A DNA stretch of 64,000 bases. Origin: Pseudomonas atagonensis. GTDB lineage: Bacteria > Pseudomonadota > Gammaproteobacteria > Pseudomonadales > Pseudomonadaceae. Shown here in pieces: positions 9,265-21,130 of this stretch; the stretch's first letter is position 1, and the number at the start of each line of letters is the position of its first letter. The position numbers and the translations under genes are program-made. Location: positions 62,001 to 126,000 of the forward strand of contig NZ_VXCA01000003.1 in the NCBI RefSeq assembly GCF_011369485.1, written 5' to 3'. The notes below the pieces were generated by a model that had not been told where the DNA came from, did not search any database, and saw only the letters and a program-made list of their open reading frames with translations.

Positions 9265-9819
9265 ATGTCGCAACAAGGTTTCAGTCTGATTGAACTGCTT
9301 ATGGGACTGGCGATTGGCGCAATTGTTCTGCTGCTGGTCAGTCCGGCGTTTGCCACGCTTACCGAGTCCAATCATCGCGATCAGGCTGCGCAGTCGATGC
9401 TTGAGGGCATTCGCAAGGCGCGCACGCTGGCCATCACGCACAACCAGAGTGTGATGATTTACGGGATCAATGGAGACTGGAGCCAGGGCTGGCGGATCAT
9501 TCTGGACATCAGTGGCGAGGGCGCGCAGGACAAAAACAACCCACTGCTGGTGGAACGGGCGAGTGATGCGCGAGTGCCGATTGCCGGCAATTGGCTGGTG
9601 AGTCGTTACGTGCGATTCAGCAGTCTTGGGCAACCGCTGATGCCCGGGCGGGCCTTTCAGGCAGGCACGCTGCATATTTGCTCAAAGCACGAACCGGTCA
9701 GCCAGCGGCAAATCGTGCTGGCCGCGACCGGTCGCGTGCGCCTGGCCAGTGAACAAACTGAACAGGCGCTGTGTCGGCAGGAAAAACGGCTTAAATCGAA
9801 CGCACGCGCAGTTCTTTAG
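9265..9819 (+). CDS. fimT: FimT-like pseudopilin (GspH/FimT family)
   Basis: This 184-residue prepilin-like protein has leader MSQQG cut before [19 protein letters not shown], with Glu at mature position 5, and a GspH/FimT C-terminal domain. FimT in P. aeruginosa is not needed for piliation; homologues in other gamma-proteobacteria are DNA-binding minor pilins used in natural transformation. The start at 9265 is set by a strong ribosome site (GGAGGGAG, 9252-9259). The gene is divergent from fimU, and its last 29 bases overlap the end of ispH on the other strand. The C-terminus is basic (KRLKSNAR), which could suit DNA contact but may simply reflect the overlap. Confidence 0.82.
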   Translation: MSQQGFSLIELLMGLAIGAIVLLLVSPAFATLTESNHRDQAAQSMLEGIRKARTLAITHNQSVMIYGINGDWSQGWRIILDISGEGAQDKNNPLLVERASDARVPIAGNWLVSRYVRFSSLGQPLMPGRAFQAGTLHICSKHEPVSQRQIVLAATGRVRLASEQTEQALCRQEKRLKSNARAVL

Positions 9820-10735
9820 GCATCGAGAACGTGATGTTCTCTTCACGACCCGCAAGCTCGTCGGCGCCGGTCGCGCCCCAGGCCTGCAACTGCTGAATCA
9901 CGCCACGCACCAGCACTTCCGGCGCCGAGGCACCGGCGGTGATGCCAATACGTTCAACGCCATCGAACCAGTTCTTTTGCAGGTCTTCGGCGCCGTCAAT
10001 CAGATAGGCCGGAGTGGCCATACGCTCCGCCAGTTCACGCAAGCGGTTGGAGTTGGAACTGTTCGGGCTGCCGACCACCAGCACCACGTCGCACTCGTCG
10101 GCCAATTGCTTGACGGCGTCCTGACGGTTTTGCGTGGCGTAGCAGATGTCGTCCTTGCGCGGGCCACCGATGGCCGGGAAACGTGTACGCAGGGCGTCAA
10201 TGACACGACTGGTGTCGTCCATCGACAACGTAGTCTGGGTCACGAATGCCAGTTTTTCCGGGTTACGCACGTGCAGTTCGGCGACATCTTTTTCGTCTTC
10301 GACGAGGTAGATCGCGCCGCCGTTAGTGGCGTCGTACTGACCCATGGTGCCTTCGACTTCCGGGTGACCGGCGTGGCCGATCAGGATGCATTCACGACCG
10401 TCGCGGCTGTATTTCGCGACTTCGATGTGCACCTTGGTCACAAGCGGGCAGGTGGCGTCGAAAACTTTCAGGCCACGACCGGCGGCTTCGGTACGCACGG
10501 CTTGCGAGACGCCATGGGCACTGAAGATCACGATGACGTCGTCCGGTACCTGATCCAGTTCTTCGACGAAGATCGCGCCACGACTGCGCAGGTCTTCTAC
10601 GACAAACTTGTTGTGCACCACTTCGTGGCGTACGTAGATCGGCGGCCCGAACACTTCCAGGGCGCGGTTGACGATTTCGATCGCCCGATCCACGCCGGCG
10701 CAGAAGCCACGGGGGTTGGCGAGTTTGATTTGCAT
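9791..10735 (-). CDS. ispH: 4-hydroxy-3-methylbut-2-enyl diphosphate reductase IspH
   Basis: IspH makes IPP and DMAPP in the last step of the MEP pathway. The 314-residue protein has the three iron-sulfur cysteines in [18 protein letters not shown] and [10 protein letters not shown], and the active-site segment [15 protein letters not shown] chose ATG 10735 ([10 protein letters not shown]), the usual family start; a longer frame upstream is made of REP sequence and is not coding. Its 3' end overlaps fimT tail-to-tail. It lies downstream of fkpB-lspA-ileS in the same direction, but a 205-base gap with a REP pair separates it from fkpB. Confidence 0.96.
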   Translation of the reverse strand: MQIKLANPRGFCAGVDRAIEIVNRALEVFGPPIYVRHEVVHNKFVVEDLRSRGAIFVEELDQVPDDVIVIFSAHGVSQAVRTEAAGRGLKVFDATCPLVTKVHIEVAKYSRDGRECILIGHAGHPEVEGTMGQYDATNGGAIYLVEDEKDVAELHVRNPEKLAFVTQTTLSMDDTSRVIDALRTRFPAIGGPRKDDICYATQNRQDAVKQLADECDVVLVVGSPNSSNSNRLRELAERMATPAYLIDGAEDLQKNWFDGVERIGITAGASAPEVLVRGVIQQLQAWGATGADELAGREENITFSMPKELRVRSI

Positions 10736-10794
10736 GCTGTGCCTCGTGTCTTGCGCGCGAAAACAATGAAAAACCATTGTGGGAGTCAGCTCTC

Positions 10795-10922
10795 TGTGGC
10801 GAGGGGATTTATCCCCGTTCGGCTGCGTCGCAGTCGTCGACCTTTCAGCGCATTCATTCACAATTGCGGTGACTGGTTCGGGGGCGCTTCGCACCCCAAC
10901 GGGGATAAATCCCCTCGCCAAA
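10795..10922. repeat. Paired REP elements (GTGGCGAGGGGATTTATCCCC class)
   Basis: A unit reading GTGGCGAGGGGATTTATCCC onward (from about 10796) and its reverse complement (ending 10920) face each other, with imperfect inverted sequence and a ~50-base variable centre between them. The gap separates fkpB from ispH. The same pair recurs at 31519-31676. This sequence class differs from the GAGCAAGCCCGCTCCCAC class. Confidence 0.85.
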
Positions 10923-10940
10923 AAGGCTCACACCTACATT

Positions 10941-11393
10941 TTACAGCGCTTTGACGTGGATGATCTCGACGTCAAAGGTCAGCGTCTTGCCCGACAGTGG
11001 ATGGTTGAAGTCGACGGTCACTTGCGTGTCGTCGAACTCTTTCACCACACCCGGCAGCTCAGTATTGGCCGCATCGTTGAAGATCACCAGCAAACCCGGC
11101 GATAGCTCCATGTCGGCAAACTGCGAGCGCGGGATGATCTGTACGTTTTGCGGGTTCGGCTGGCCGAAGGCGTTTTCCGGCTCGACGGTCAGCGTGCGCT
11201 TGTCGCCGGCCTTGAAGCCGAACAGCGCCGCTTCGAAGCCGGGCAGCAGGTTGCCGTCGCCGACCTTGAAAGTCGCCGGTGCCTTGTCGAACGTACTGTC
11301 GACGGTGTCGCCGTTCTCCAGGCGCAATGCAAAGTGCAAGGTGACTTCCGTGTTCTGGCCGATGCGTTGCTCAGCCAATACCTGTTCAGTCAT
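10941..11393 (-). CDS. fkpB: FKBP-type peptidyl-prolyl isomerase (SlpA/FkpB type)
   Basis: This 150-residue cytoplasmic proline isomerase has the FKBP fold with an inserted IF flap of the SlyD/SlpA type (VTLHFALRLENGDTVDSTF at the N-terminus, NLLPGFEAALFGFKAGD in the middle). It lacks the His/Cys-rich metal-binding tail of SlyD, so SlpA/FkpB is the better name. It overlaps lspA by 8 bases, and the lspA-fkpB-ispH order is common in gamma-proteobacteria. Confidence 0.88.
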   Translation of the reverse strand: MTEQVLAEQRIGQNTEVTLHFALRLENGDTVDSTFDKAPATFKVGDGNLLPGFEAALFGFKAGDKRTLTVEPENAFGQPNPQNVQIIPRSQFADMELSPGLLVIFNDAANTELPGVVKEFDDTQVTVDFNHPLSGKTLTFDVEIIHVKAL

Positions 11394-11898
11394 GAACGGC
11401 CTCTTCGGTTTTCTTGGTTTTGAACATATCCAGTGCCAGCATCACCGCGCCAACAGTGATAGCGCTGTCGGCGAAGTTAAATGCCGGGAAGTACCAGCGG
11501 TTCTGCCAGTGCACCAGAATGAAATCGATCACATGCCCCAAGGCAATGCGGTCATACAGATTGCCCAGCGCGCCGCCCAGCACCAGCGCCAGTGCGACGG
11601 CCAGCCAGGTTTCGTTGCGGCCAAGGCGCTTGAGCCAAACGACCAGCACCGCACTGACAACAATCGCGATCAGGGCGAACAGCCAGCGCTGCCAGCCGGA
11701 GCTGTCTGCGAGGAAGCTGAACGCCGCGCCCGTGTTGTAAGCCAGTGTCCAGCTGAAGTAATCAGGAATGATCACGATCTGCTGGAACATTTCGAGCTTG
11801 CCTTCGAAGTAGAACTTGCTGGCCTGGTCGATGACCAGAACCAGCAAGCTCAACCACAGCCAGCTCAACCGTCCGAAACGGCCAACGGCATTAGGCAT
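11386..11898 (-). CDS. lspA: Lipoprotein signal peptidase LspA
   Basis: LspA is the inner-membrane aspartyl protease that cleaves signal peptides of diacylated prolipoproteins. The 170-residue protein has four hydrophobic segments and the two catalytic aspartates in GNLYDR and FNFADSAI, plus the conserved [12 protein letters not shown] motif. It overlaps ileS by 8 bases and fkpB by 8 bases, so ileS-lspA-fkpB is one tightly coupled unit. Confidence 0.96.
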   Translation of the reverse strand: MPNAVGRFGRLSWLWLSLLVLVIDQASKFYFEGKLEMFQQIVIIPDYFSWTLAYNTGAAFSFLADSSGWQRWLFALIAIVVSAVLVVWLKRLGRNETWLAVALALVLGGALGNLYDRIALGHVIDFILVHWQNRWYFPAFNFADSAITVGAVMLALDMFKTKKTEEAVHD

Positions 11899-14722
11899 AG
11901 TGACGAACCTCGCCGGCGCCGCTGATGTTGTCGACGCAACGACCGCAGATTTCCGGATGTTCCGGATTCACGCCGACGTCTTCACGGCAGTGCCAGCAAC
12001 GGGCGCACTTCGGGAAGGCGGATTTGACGATCTTCAGCTTCAGGCCGCTGACTTCGGTGGCCACAGCATCGGCAGGAGCCTGCACGAACGGCGCAACAGT
12101 GGCAGTCGAGGTGATCAGCACAAAGCGCAGCTCGTTACTCAGCTTGTCCAGGTCGGCGGTCAGGGCGTCTTCAGCGAACAGCGTCACTTCGGCTTGCAGG
12201 TTGCCACCGACGGCCTTGGCCGCGCGCTGGATTTCCATCTCTTTGTTGACCGCAACCTTCACTTCCATGATGCGATCCCAGTACTCGCGACCCAGCTCGA
12301 AGCCTTCCGGCAACTCGGTCAGGCCTTCATACCAGGTGTTGAGCATCACCGATTCGTTGCGCTCGCCCGGCAGGTACTGCCACAGTTCGTCGGCGGTGAA
12401 CGCGAGGATCGGCGCGATCCAGCGTACCAGCGCTTCGGAGATGTGGAACAGCGCAGTCTGGCACGAGCGGCGAGCCTTGCTGTCGGCGCCGGTGGTGTAC
12501 TGACGATCCTTGATGATGTCAAGGTAGAAACCACCCAGCTCCTGCACGCAGAAGTTGTGGATCTTCGAGTAAACGTTCCAGAAACGGTATTCGCCGTAGT
12601 GCTCTTGCAACTCGCGTTGCAGCAGCAGGGTGCGATCCACTGCCCAGCGATCCAGCGCCAGCATGTCTTCGGCCGGCAGCAGGTCAGTGGCCGGGTTGAA
12701 ACCGGTCAGGTTGGAAAGCAGGAAGCGCGCGGTGTTACGGATACGACGGTAGGCGTCCGCGCTGCGCTGCAGGATCTGCTCGGACACGGCCATTTCGCCG
12801 GAATAGTCAGTCGAGGCGACCCACAGACGCATGATGTCGGCGCCCAGAGTATCGTTGACTTTCTGCGGCGCGATCACGTTGCCCAGCGACTTGGACATCT
12901 TGCGACCGGACTCGTCGACGGTGAAGCCGTGGGTCAGCAGTTCGCGGTACGGCGCGTGGTTGTCGATGGCGCAGCCGGTCAGCAAAGACGAGTGGAACCA
13001 GCCACGGTGCTGGTCGGAACCTTCCAGGTACAGATCGGCACGCGGGCCGGTCTCGTGGCCCATCGGGTGCGAGCCGCGCAGGACGTGCCAATGCGTGGTG
13101 CCCGAATCAAACCAGACGTCGAGGGTGTCGCTGATCTTGTCGTACTGCGGCGCTTCATCGCCCAACAGTTCGGCGGCGTCGAGTTTGAACCAGGCTTCGA
13201 TGCCTTCGACTTCAACGCGCTTGGCGACTTCTTCCATCAGCTCAACGGTGCGTGGATGCAACTCACCGCTTTCCTTGTTCAGGAAGAACGGGATCGGCAC
13301 GCCCCAGTTGCGCTGACGCGAAATGCACCAGTCCGGACGGTTGGCGATCATCGAGTGCAGGCGCGCCTGGCCCCAGGCCGGAACGAACTTGGTGTCTTCG
13401 ATGGCTTTAAGCGAGCGCACGCGCAGGGTGTCGCCGCTGACCGGCTCTTTGTCCATGCCGATGAACCACTGCGCGGTGGCGCGGTAGATCAGCGGGGTCT
13501 TGTGGCGCCAGCAGTGCATGTAGCTGTGCTCGATGACGGTGGTGTGCATCAGCGCACCGACTTCGGTCAGCTTGTCGACGATGGCCGGGTTGGCCTTCCA
13601 GATGAACTGACCGCCAAAGAATTCCAGCGACGGCGCGTAAACGCCGTTGCTCTGCACCGGGTTGAGGATGTCGTCGTTGACCATGCCGTACTTCTTGCAG
13701 GTCACGAAGTCGTCCACGCCGTAGGCCGGAGCGGAGTGAACCACGCCAGTGCCGGCGCCCAGTTCCACGTAGTCAGCCAGGTATACCGGCGACAGACGGT
13801 CATAGAACGGGTGACGGAAGTTGATCAGCTCGAGTTCTTTACCGGTGGTGGTCGCGATCACCGAACCTTCAACGCCGTAACGCGCCAGACAGGCTTCGAC
13901 CAGCTCTTCAGCCAGCACCAGCAGCTTGTCGCCGATGTCGACCAGCGCATAGTTGAATTCAGGGTGAACGTTGAGCGCCTGGTTGGCCGGGATGGTCCAC
14001 GGGGTGGTGGTCCAGATCACGATGGCGGCCGGTTTTGTTAACGACGGCAGACCGAAGGCGGCAGCCAGTTTGGCTTCGTCAGCGATCGGGAAGGCTACGT
14101 CGATGGTCGAGGACTTTTTGTTCTCGTACTCGACTTCCGCTTCGGCCAGGGCCGAACCGCAGTCGAAGCACCAGTTCACAGGCTTGAGGCCTTTGAAGAC
14201 GAAACCGCCCTTGACGATTTCAGCGAGGGCGCGGATTTCCCCGGCCTCGTTCTTGAAATCCATGGTCTTGTAAGGATTGGCAAAGTCGCCCAGCACGCCG
14301 AGACGGATGAATTCGGTCTTCTGACCTTCGATCTGCTCGGTGGCGTAGGCACGACACAGTTCGCGGGTCTTGTCCGCGCCCAGGTTCTTGCCGTGGGTCA
14401 CTTCAACCTTGTGCTCGATCGGCAGGCCGTGGCAGTCCCAACCCGGAACGTACGGCGCGTCGAAGCCCGACAGGGTCTTCGAGCGGATGATCATGTCCTT
14501 AAGAATCTTGTTCAGTGCGTGACCGATGTGGATCGTACCGTTGGCGTACGGAGGGCCGTCGTGCAGGACGAACTTCGGACGATCCTTGCCAATCTCGCGC
14601 AACTTTCCGTACAGGCCAATACTGTCCCAGCGCTGCAGGATCTGCGGTTCGCGCTGTGGCAGGCCGGCCTTCATTGGGAAGGCGGTGTCCGGAAGGTTAA
14701 GCGTGGCTTTATAGTCGGTCAT
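11891..14722 (-). CDS. ileS: Isoleucyl-tRNA synthetase
   Basis: This class I synthetase charges tRNA-Ile. The 943-residue protein carries the HIGH signature ([11 protein letters not shown]), the editing CP1 domain with its WTTTPWT segment, the KMSKSLGN loop and a C-terminal zinc finger (CARCWHC ... CGRC). Length and motifs match the bacterial type 1 enzyme. The start ATG at 14722 follows ribF by 13 bases. The + strand opposite this gene has a long open frame (about 11816-14041) that I judge to be a shadow. Confidence 0.97.
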   Translation of the reverse strand: MTDYKATLNLPDTAFPMKAGLPQREPQILQRWDSIGLYGKLREIGKDRPKFVLHDGPPYANGTIHIGHALNKILKDMIIRSKTLSGFDAPYVPGWDCHGLPIEHKVEVTHGKNLGADKTRELCRAYATEQIEGQKTEFIRLGVLGDFANPYKTMDFKNEAGEIRALAEIVKGGFVFKGLKPVNWCFDCGSALAEAEVEYENKKSSTIDVAFPIADEAKLAAAFGLPSLTKPAAIVIWTTTPWTIPANQALNVHPEFNYALVDIGDKLLVLAEELVEACLARYGVEGSVIATTTGKELELINFRHPFYDRLSPVYLADYVELGAGTGVVHSAPAYGVDDFVTCKKYGMVNDDILNPVQSNGVYAPSLEFFGGQFIWKANPAIVDKLTEVGALMHTTVIEHSYMHCWRHKTPLIYRATAQWFIGMDKEPVSGDTLRVRSLKAIEDTKFVPAWGQARLHSMIANRPDWCISRQRNWGVPIPFFLNKESGELHPRTVELMEEVAKRVEVEGIEAWFKLDAAELLGDEAPQYDKISDTLDVWFDSGTTHWHVLRGSHPMGHETGPRADLYLEGSDQHRGWFHSSLLTGCAIDNHAPYRELLTHGFTVDESGRKMSKSLGNVIAPQKVNDTLGADIMRLWVASTDYSGEMAVSEQILQRSADAYRRIRNTARFLLSNLTGFNPATDLLPAEDMLALDRWAVDRTLLLQRELQEHYGEYRFWNVYSKIHNFCVQELGGFYLDIIKDRQYTTGADSKARRSCQTALFHISEALVRWIAPILAFTADELWQYLPGERNESVMLNTWYEGLTELPEGFELGREYWDRIMEVKVAVNKEMEIQRAAKAVGGNLQAEVTLFAEDALTADLDKLSNELRFVLITSTATVAPFVQAPADAVATEVSGLKLKIVKSAFPKCARCWHCREDVGVNPEHPEICGRCVDNISGAGEVRHYA

Positions 14723-14735
14723 TTAAGGCTCTTCA

Positions 14736-15674
14736 TTAGCGATGGGCGCTAGGTGCGGCTAGTGCACGGGCGGTGGCGACATCCGCATTGATCGCCGTTT
14801 TCAATGCCTCCAGAGAGGCGAAGCGCTGCTCTTCACGCAGCTTTTGGTGGAAAACCACCGTCAAACGCCGGTCATACAGATCGCCGGCAAAATCTAAAAG
14901 ATGCACTTCAAGGTGGGCTTTGCCATCACCTTGCACCGTGGGCCGCACGCCGATATTGGCGACGCCGGGCCAGGTCTTGCCGTCGATATCGACATCCACC
15001 AGGTAAACCCCGGTGAACGGCACGCGACGGCGTTTCAGTTGAATGTTGGCAGTGGGCGTACCCAGTTGCCGGGCCAGTTTCTGGCCGTGCAGCACGCGAC
15101 CGGCGATGCGGTACGGCCGGCCCAGCAGGCGTTCGGCCAAGGCAAAGTCGGCGGCGGCCAACGCGTTGCGCACTTGCGTACTGCTGACGCGAATGCCATC
15201 CAGCTCGACAGTTTGCGCGGCTTCAACGGTAAAGCCGTGAACCTGTCCGGCCTGCAACAGGAAGTCAAAATCGCCGAGGCGATCGCAACCGAAGCGGAAA
15301 TCGTCACCGACCTCCAGATGTTGCACACCGAGTCCATCGACGAGGATGGTGTCGACGAATTCACTGGCGCTGAGTTTGCTCAATCGCTGGTTGAAGGCAA
15401 GGCACAAGACCCGGTCGACGCCTTCGGCGGCCAGCAATTGCAGTTTGTCACGCAGCCGGGCCAGACGCGCCGGAGCCGTCTCGGGGGCAAAGAATTCCCG
15501 TGGCTGCGGTTCGAAAATCACCACGCAGCTGGGTACGCCCAACTCAAGCGCACGCTCACGCAGTCGGGCCAGGATAGCCTGGTGACCACGGTGAACACCG
15601 TCAAAGTTGCCAATAGTGGCGACGCAGCCCCGATGCTGGGGGCGCAAGTTGTGGAGGCCTCGAACCAGCTGCAT
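14736..15674 (-). CDS. ribF: Bifunctional riboflavin kinase / FAD synthetase RibF
   Basis: RibF phosphorylates riboflavin to FMN and adenylates FMN to FAD. The N-terminal adenylyltransferase half shows GNFDGVHRGHQ, and the C-terminal flavokinase half shows GTPTANI and the FTGVYLVDV region. From ATG 15674 it is 312 residues, the usual length; an in-frame ATG further upstream adds 25 residues with no family counterpart. It sits between murJ and ileS in the conserved murJ-ribF-ileS-lspA order. Confidence 0.95.
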   Translation of the reverse strand: MQLVRGLHNLRPQHRGCVATIGNFDGVHRGHQAILARLRERALELGVPSCVVIFEPQPREFFAPETAPARLARLRDKLQLLAAEGVDRVLCLAFNQRLSKLSASEFVDTILVDGLGVQHLEVGDDFRFGCDRLGDFDFLLQAGQVHGFTVEAAQTVELDGIRVSSTQVRNALAAADFALAERLLGRPYRIAGRVLHGQKLARQLGTPTANIQLKRRRVPFTGVYLVDVDIDGKTWPGVANIGVRPTVQGDGKAHLEVHLLDFAGDLYDRRLTVVFHQKLREEQRFASLEALKTAINADVATARALAAPSAHR

Positions 15675-15803
15675 AACGCGCTTCTTGCTCATAAAGTGGT
15701 CGATTATAACCACACCCGACGGTCGACGACAGGCAACACCGTAACGCAAAGTGATCGAGCCGACAAAACTGCCGGCCCACGCCTGTTTATAAAGGGTAAA
15801 ACC

Positions 15804-17342
15804 TCAGCTCAAGGCCTTGCGATTGAAGTCACGCAGGCGAAATCCGAGCAGCAGCAACATACCGAAATACGCCACCACGCCAGCAACGACCAAGGCGCCC
15901 AGGCGCAAGAAGCGCTCAAGCATGTGCCCTTGATCCCAGGCCGGCATGAAATGCATGCCGATCAGCAGCACGGCCGACATCACTGTCACCGCCACCACCA
16001 GTTTGAAACCGAACTTGGCCCAACCCGGTTGCGGTTGATACATCTGCTGTTTGCGTAGTTGGTAGAAAAGCAGCCCGGCGTTCAGGCAGGCACCGGCACT
16101 GATCGCCAATGCCAGGCCGGCGTGGGCCAGCGGGCCAATCAACACCAGGTTGAACAGTTGAGTCACTACTAGCGTGAAGATTGCGATTTTTACCGGCGTA
16201 CGGATGTTCTGTTGCGCATAAAAGCCCGGCGCCAGCACCTTGATCACAATAATCCCGAGCAAGCCGACAGAATAAGCAATCAACGCACGCTGGGTCATCT
16301 CGGCGTCGAAGCCACTGAACTGGCCGTACTGGAACAGCGAAACCGTCAGCGGTTCAGCGAGTATCCCTAGCGCCAACGCGCATGGCAGCACCAAAACGAA
16401 GCACAGACGCAGACCCCAGTCGAGAATTCGCGAATACTCATGACGATCCTTGCTGGCGTAGGTCTTGGCCAGTGTCGGCAACAGAATCGTACCCAGCGCC
16501 ACCCCCAGAACGCCGGACGGCAGCTCCATCAGGCGGTCGGCGTAATACATCCACGACACCGAGCCCGCCACCAGGAACGAGGCAAAAATGGTGTTGATGA
16601 TCAGCGAAATCTGGCTGACCGACACACCTAGGATCGCCGGCAGCATCTGCTTCATCACTCGCCAGACGCCCGTGTCGCGCAGATTCAGGCGTGGCAACAC
16701 CAGCATGCCGATCTTTTTCAGGTGCGGCAGTTGATAGAGCAGTTGCGCCAAGCCCCCCACCAGTACAGCCCAGCCAAGGGCCATCACCGGCGGATCGAAG
16801 TACGGCGTCAGGAACAGTGAAAACACAATCATGCTGACGTTGAGCAGTGTCGGCACGAACGCCGGCACCGAGAAACGGTTCCAGGTATTGAGAATCGCGC
16901 CTGCCAGCGAAGACAGGGAGATCAGCAATATATAGGGGAACGTCACTCGCAGCAGATCGGAGGTGAGCTGGAATTTCTCCGGAGTGTCGGTAAAACCGGG
17001 CGCGGTGGCCCAGATCACCCACGGCGCGGCGATCATGCCCAACGCGGTTACCACCGCCAGCACAAGGGTCAACAGACCTGAAACGTAGGCAATGAAAGTT
17101 CGCGTCGCCTCTTCGCCCTTCTGGCTTTTGTATTCGGCCAGAATCGGTACGAATGCCTGTGAAAACGCACCTTCGGCAAAAATCCGCCGCAACAGATTGG
17201 GCAGTTTGAAGGCAATGAAGAAGGCGTCCGTCGCCATTCCGGCGCCGAATGTACGGGCAATCAGCGTGTCACGCACAAACCCCAAAACCCGGGAAAGCAT
17301 CGTGATAGAGCTGACGGCGGCCAACGATTTGAGCAGATTCAT
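15804..17342 (-). CDS. murJ: Lipid II flippase MurJ
   Basis: MurJ moves lipid II across the inner membrane for peptidoglycan synthesis. The 512-residue protein is almost wholly membrane segments (about 14) and has the MOP-family N-terminus with [18 protein letters not shown] 17342 ([11 protein letters not shown]) is the usual start; the longer frame upstream adds 49 residues across the intergenic region. It is divergent from rpsT, as in other pseudomonads. Confidence 0.95.
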   Translation of the reverse strand: MNLLKSLAAVSSITMLSRVLGFVRDTLIARTFGAGMATDAFFIAFKLPNLLRRIFAEGAFSQAFVPILAEYKSQKGEEATRTFIAYVSGLLTLVLAVVTALGMIAAPWVIWATAPGFTDTPEKFQLTSDLLRVTFPYILLISLSSLAGAILNTWNRFSVPAFVPTLLNVSMIVFSLFLTPYFDPPVMALGWAVLVGGLAQLLYQLPHLKKIGMLVLPRLNLRDTGVWRVMKQMLPAILGVSVSQISLIINTIFASFLVAGSVSWMYYADRLMELPSGVLGVALGTILLPTLAKTYASKDRHEYSRILDWGLRLCFVLVLPCALALGILAEPLTVSLFQYGQFSGFDAEMTQRALIAYSVGLLGIIVIKVLAPGFYAQQNIRTPVKIAIFTLVVTQLFNLVLIGPLAHAGLALAISAGACLNAGLLFYQLRKQQMYQPQPGWAKFGFKLVVAVTVMSAVLLIGMHFMPAWDQGHMLERFLRLGALVVAGVVAYFGMLLLLGFRLRDFNRKALS

Positions 17343-17512
17343 TGAGGGAATGTGTGCCTGTCGATAAACAGCAGGCGAATATAGCGCCCACTTGTGCGAT
17401 ACTCTGCGCCGCAACAGCACAGAGCCAAAGCTCGCGAGTTTACAGGTCACACGCCGGAAAGAAATATCCCGTCGCACCACGCCTACCACTTAGCGGAACG
17501 TTTCAAGCGCCC

Positions 17513-17541
17513 TTGACAAGACTTCTCTTCATCGGCATGAT
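17513..17541 (+). promoter_or_regulatory. Sigma-70 promoter for rpsT
   Basis: TTGACA at 17513-17518 matches the -35 consensus fully, and CATGAT at 17536-17541 matches the -10 at four of six bases with a 17-base spacer. It lies about 50 bases before the rpsT start in the murJ-rpsT divergent gap. Confidence 0.65.
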
Positions 17542-17594
17542 TCGCGGCCTATTTTGTTTGCTATTTCCTAAAAAGTCTTTCGAGGAGCTCGACG

Positions 17595-17867
17595 GTGGCC
17601 AACTCACCTTCCGCCAAAAAACGTGCAAAACAGGCTGAGAAGCGTCGCAGCCACAACGCCAGCCTGCGTTCCATGGTTCGTACCTACATCAAGAATGTAG
17701 TTAAAGCCATCGACGCAAAAGACGCTGAAAAAGCTCAAGCTGCATACGTTCTGGCTGTGCCAGTTATCGACCGTATGGCCGATAAAGGCATCATCCACAA
17801 GAACAAGGCTGCTCGTCATAAGAGCCGTCTGAATGGCCACGTCAAAGCACTGAAAACTGCTGCTTAA
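17595..17867 (+). CDS. rpsT: 30S ribosomal protein S20
   Basis: S20 binds 16S rRNA early in 30S assembly. The 90-residue basic protein begins [20 protein letters not shown] and matches S20 throughout. Translation starts at GTG (17595), with a GAGGAG site at 17582-17587. A non-ATG start is typical of S20; in E. coli a UUG start takes part in autoregulation, and similar control here is inference. A strong bidirectional hairpin follows. Confidence 0.97.
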   Translation: MANSPSAKKRAKQAEKRRSHNASLRSMVRTYIKNVVKAIDAKDAEKAQAAYVLAVPVIDRMADKGIIHKNKAARHKSRLNGHVKALKTAA

Positions 17868-17880
17868 TCGACGTAGTCAT

Positions 17881-17910
17881 TAAAAAACCGACCTCAGGGT
17901 CGGTTTTTTA
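17881..17910 (+). terminator. Rho-independent terminator after rpsT
   Basis: CCGACC and GGTCGG form a stem with loop TCAG, followed by seven T on the + strand and preceded by A-run on the other side. Confidence 0.9.
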
Positions 17911-17933
17911 TTGCCTGCGATTTGGCGAGACAC

Positions 17934-17965
17934 AAAAAAGCGGGAGCAGATTTGCCTGCTCCCGC
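17934..17965 (-). terminator. Terminator after creA
   Basis: On the minus strand CGGGAGCAG pairs with CTGCTCCCG across a short loop, followed by a T-run (the AAAAAA at 17934-17939 on the + strand). It lies 15 bases past the creA stop. Confidence 0.9.
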
Positions 17966-17979
17966 CTTCAGATTGCGCG

Positions 17980-18447
17980 TTATTGCTGAACCGGCACCCA
18001 TGGCAGAATCGGGATTGCCGTCACCGCATTCTGCGGACTGCCTTCGATCAAGCGATCGCTGTAGACCAGATAAACCAGGGTATTGCGCTTCTTGTCGAGA
18101 AAACGCACTACCTGCATGGTCTTGAATACCAGCGAGGTACGCTCCTTGAACACCTCATCGCCATCCTTCAGCTCACCCTTGAACTTGATCGGGCCAACCT
18201 GACGACAAGCGATCGAGGCCTCGGCGCGATCTTCTGCCAGACCCAACCCACCCTTCACTCCGCCGGTCTTGGCGCGCGACAGGTAGCAGGTCACACCTTC
18301 AACCTTCGGATCATCGAACGCCTCGACCACGATCCGGTCATTTGGGCCGACAAACTTGAACACGGTCGACACCTGACCGATTTCCTCGGCGGACGCCAGC
18401 AATGGCAGCGCCATCAGCAGACCCAACAATCCTTTTGCTACGCGCAT
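17980..18447 (-). CDS. creA: CreA family periplasmic protein
   Basis: This 155-residue protein has a cleavable signal peptide ([20 protein letters not shown], cut before EEIG) and matches the CreA family ([39 protein letters not shown]). Its biochemical role is unknown. In E. coli it neighbours creBCD, which are absent here. It lies 10 bases after proB in the same direction, so it is probably the last gene of a proB-creA transcript ending at the hairpin just downstream. Two cysteines (CYLS and ACRQ) could form a disulfide. Confidence 0.88.
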   Translation of the reverse strand: MRVAKGLLGLLMALPLLASAEEIGQVSTVFKFVGPNDRIVVEAFDDPKVEGVTCYLSRAKTGGVKGGLGLAEDRAEASIACRQVGPIKFKGELKDGDEVFKERTSLVFKTMQVVRFLDKKRNTLVYLVYSDRLIEGSPQNAVTAIPILPWVPVQQ

Positions 18448-18457
18448 CGAGCTTTCC

Positions 18458-19576
18458 TTACACCAGAATCAGATTGTCACGGTGAACCAGTTCCGGCTCA
18501 GCCATGTACCCCAGCAAACCGACAATCGCATCCGACGATTGGCCGATGATTTTTTGTGCTTCCAGCGCGCTGTAATTGGCCAGCCCCCGAGCGATCTCAC
18601 GACCATCCGGCGCTACGCACACCACCATCTCACCACGACGGAAACTGCCCTGCACCAGCTTCACACCCACCGGCAGCAAGCTTTTGTTGCCCTGAGAAAG
18701 AGCCGACACCGCCCCCTCATCCAGCACCAATGTGCCGCGAGTTTGCAGGTGGCCGGCCAGCCACTGCTTGCGGGCCGCGAGCATACCGCGCTCGGGCGAT
18801 AACAACGTACCAATGCGCTCGCCAGCCTTCAGGCGATCAAGTACGCGCTCGAGACGCCCGCCGACAATAATGGTGTGCGCCCCGGAACGCGCCGCCAGAC
18901 GAGCCGCACGCAACTTGGTCTGCATGCCGCCACGACCCAGCGCACCACCCGTGCCGCCCGCGACCGCATCCAGACCCGGATCATCGGCGCGCGCCTCATA
19001 AATCAGCTGCGCATCGGGATTGTTGCGCGGGTCAGCGTCGAACATGCCGTCGCGGTCGGTCAGAATGACCAGCAGATCAGCCTCGACCAGGTTGGCGACC
19101 AATGCCGCCAGCGTGTCGTTGTCACCAAAACGGATTTCGTCAGTGACCACAGTGTCGTTTTCATTGATCACCGGAATGACCTTCAGCTCGACCAACGCGC
19201 GCAAGGTGCTGCGGGCATTCAGGTAGCGCTTGCGATCAGAGAGGTCGTCGTGGGTCAGGAGAATCTGCGCCGTGTGCCGGCCATGCTCGGCGAAGCTGGA
19301 TTCCCAGGCCTGCACCAAACCCATCTGACCGATGGCGGCGGCCGCCTGGAGCTCGTGCATCGCACTGGGTCGCGCAGTCCAGCCCAAACGACTCATGCCG
19401 GCCGCCACCGCCCCGGAGGACACCAGCACCAGCTCGACGCCAGCCTCATGCAAGGCCACCATCTGCTCGACCCAGACACTCATTGCCGCGCGATCCAGCC
19501 CCTTGCCATCAGCTGTCAGCAAAGCGCTGCCGATCTTCACGACCCAACGCTGCGCACCTGTCACCTTGCTCCGCAT
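18458..19576 (-). CDS. proB: Glutamate 5-kinase ProB
   Basis: ProB phosphorylates glutamate in the first step of proline synthesis. The 372-residue protein has an N-terminal amino-acid-kinase domain ([32 protein letters not shown]) and a C-terminal PUA domain from about residue 275. I chose the second of two adjacent ATGs (19576); the ATG at 19579 would add one residue. It follows obg, but a hairpin at 19669-19695 separates the two. Confidence 0.95.
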   Translation of the reverse strand: MRSKVTGAQRWVVKIGSALLTADGKGLDRAAMSVWVEQMVALHEAGVELVLVSSGAVAAGMSRLGWTARPSAMHELQAAAAIGQMGLVQAWESSFAEHGRHTAQILLTHDDLSDRKRYLNARSTLRALVELKVIPVINENDTVVTDEIRFGDNDTLAALVANLVEADLLVILTDRDGMFDADPRNNPDAQLIYEARADDPGLDAVAGGTGGALGRGGMQTKLRAARLAARSGAHTIIVGGRLERVLDRLKAGERIGTLLSPERGMLAARKQWLAGHLQTRGTLVLDEGAVSALSQGNKSLLPVGVKLVQGSFRRGEMVVCVAPDGREIARGLANYSALEAQKIIGQSSDAIVGLLGYMAEPELVHRDNLILV

Positions 19577-19668
19577 CATCTTCAACCTTAGCTTGAGGGC
19601 AGCGCGACCTGGCACTGCCCGTGACGTTATTCGTGGTTCTTCGCGACCAACAATCGATTTCCAGATAC

Positions 19669-19695
19669 TAAAACGCCGCTCGATTGAGCGGCGCT
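19669..19695 (-). terminator. Terminator between obg and proB
   Basis: CGCCGCTC (19674-19681) pairs with GAGCGGCG (19686-19693) across a four-base loop. On the minus strand it is followed by TTTTAG, so it should end or attenuate obg transcription before proB. Confidence 0.7.
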
Positions 19696-19713
19696 TAAGT
19701 TTACTGCAACGAA

Positions 19714-20976
<1,263 letters not shown>

Positions 20977-20989
20977 TCAAGACATAAGA

Positions 20990-21070
20990 CTCTTGCAAAA
21001 ATGAGCGCAGCGACCCCAAAACACGACCTGCATCGCACGCCGACAGCCCATACAAACAGTTTTGCAAGAG
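20990..21070. repeat. Inverted repeat between obg and rpmA
   Basis: CTCTTGCAAAA at 20990-21000 is exactly inverted at 21060-21070 with 59 bases between. On the minus strand it lies just downstream of the rpmA terminator and upstream of obg. It could extend an RNA hairpin or be an operator for obg; no known site was recognised. Confidence 0.5.
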
Positions 21071-21086
21071 ACTCACCCCACAAACG

Positions 21087-21118
21087 AAAAAGCCCCGTCG
21101 CAAGACAGGGCTCTTCCA
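21087..21118 (-). terminator. Terminator after rpmA
   Basis: On the minus strand AGAGCCCTGTC pairs imperfectly with GACGGGGCT, followed by TTTTTC. It lies 13 bases beyond the rpmA stop. Confidence 0.75.
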
Positions 21119-21130
21119 GCGATCTCGCGA

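Noticed and set aside
11816-14041. Long + strand open frame opposite ileS
   Set aside because: It mirrors the codon pattern of a well-matched 943-residue synthetase and encodes no recognisable domain; it is an antisense shadow in high-GC DNA.
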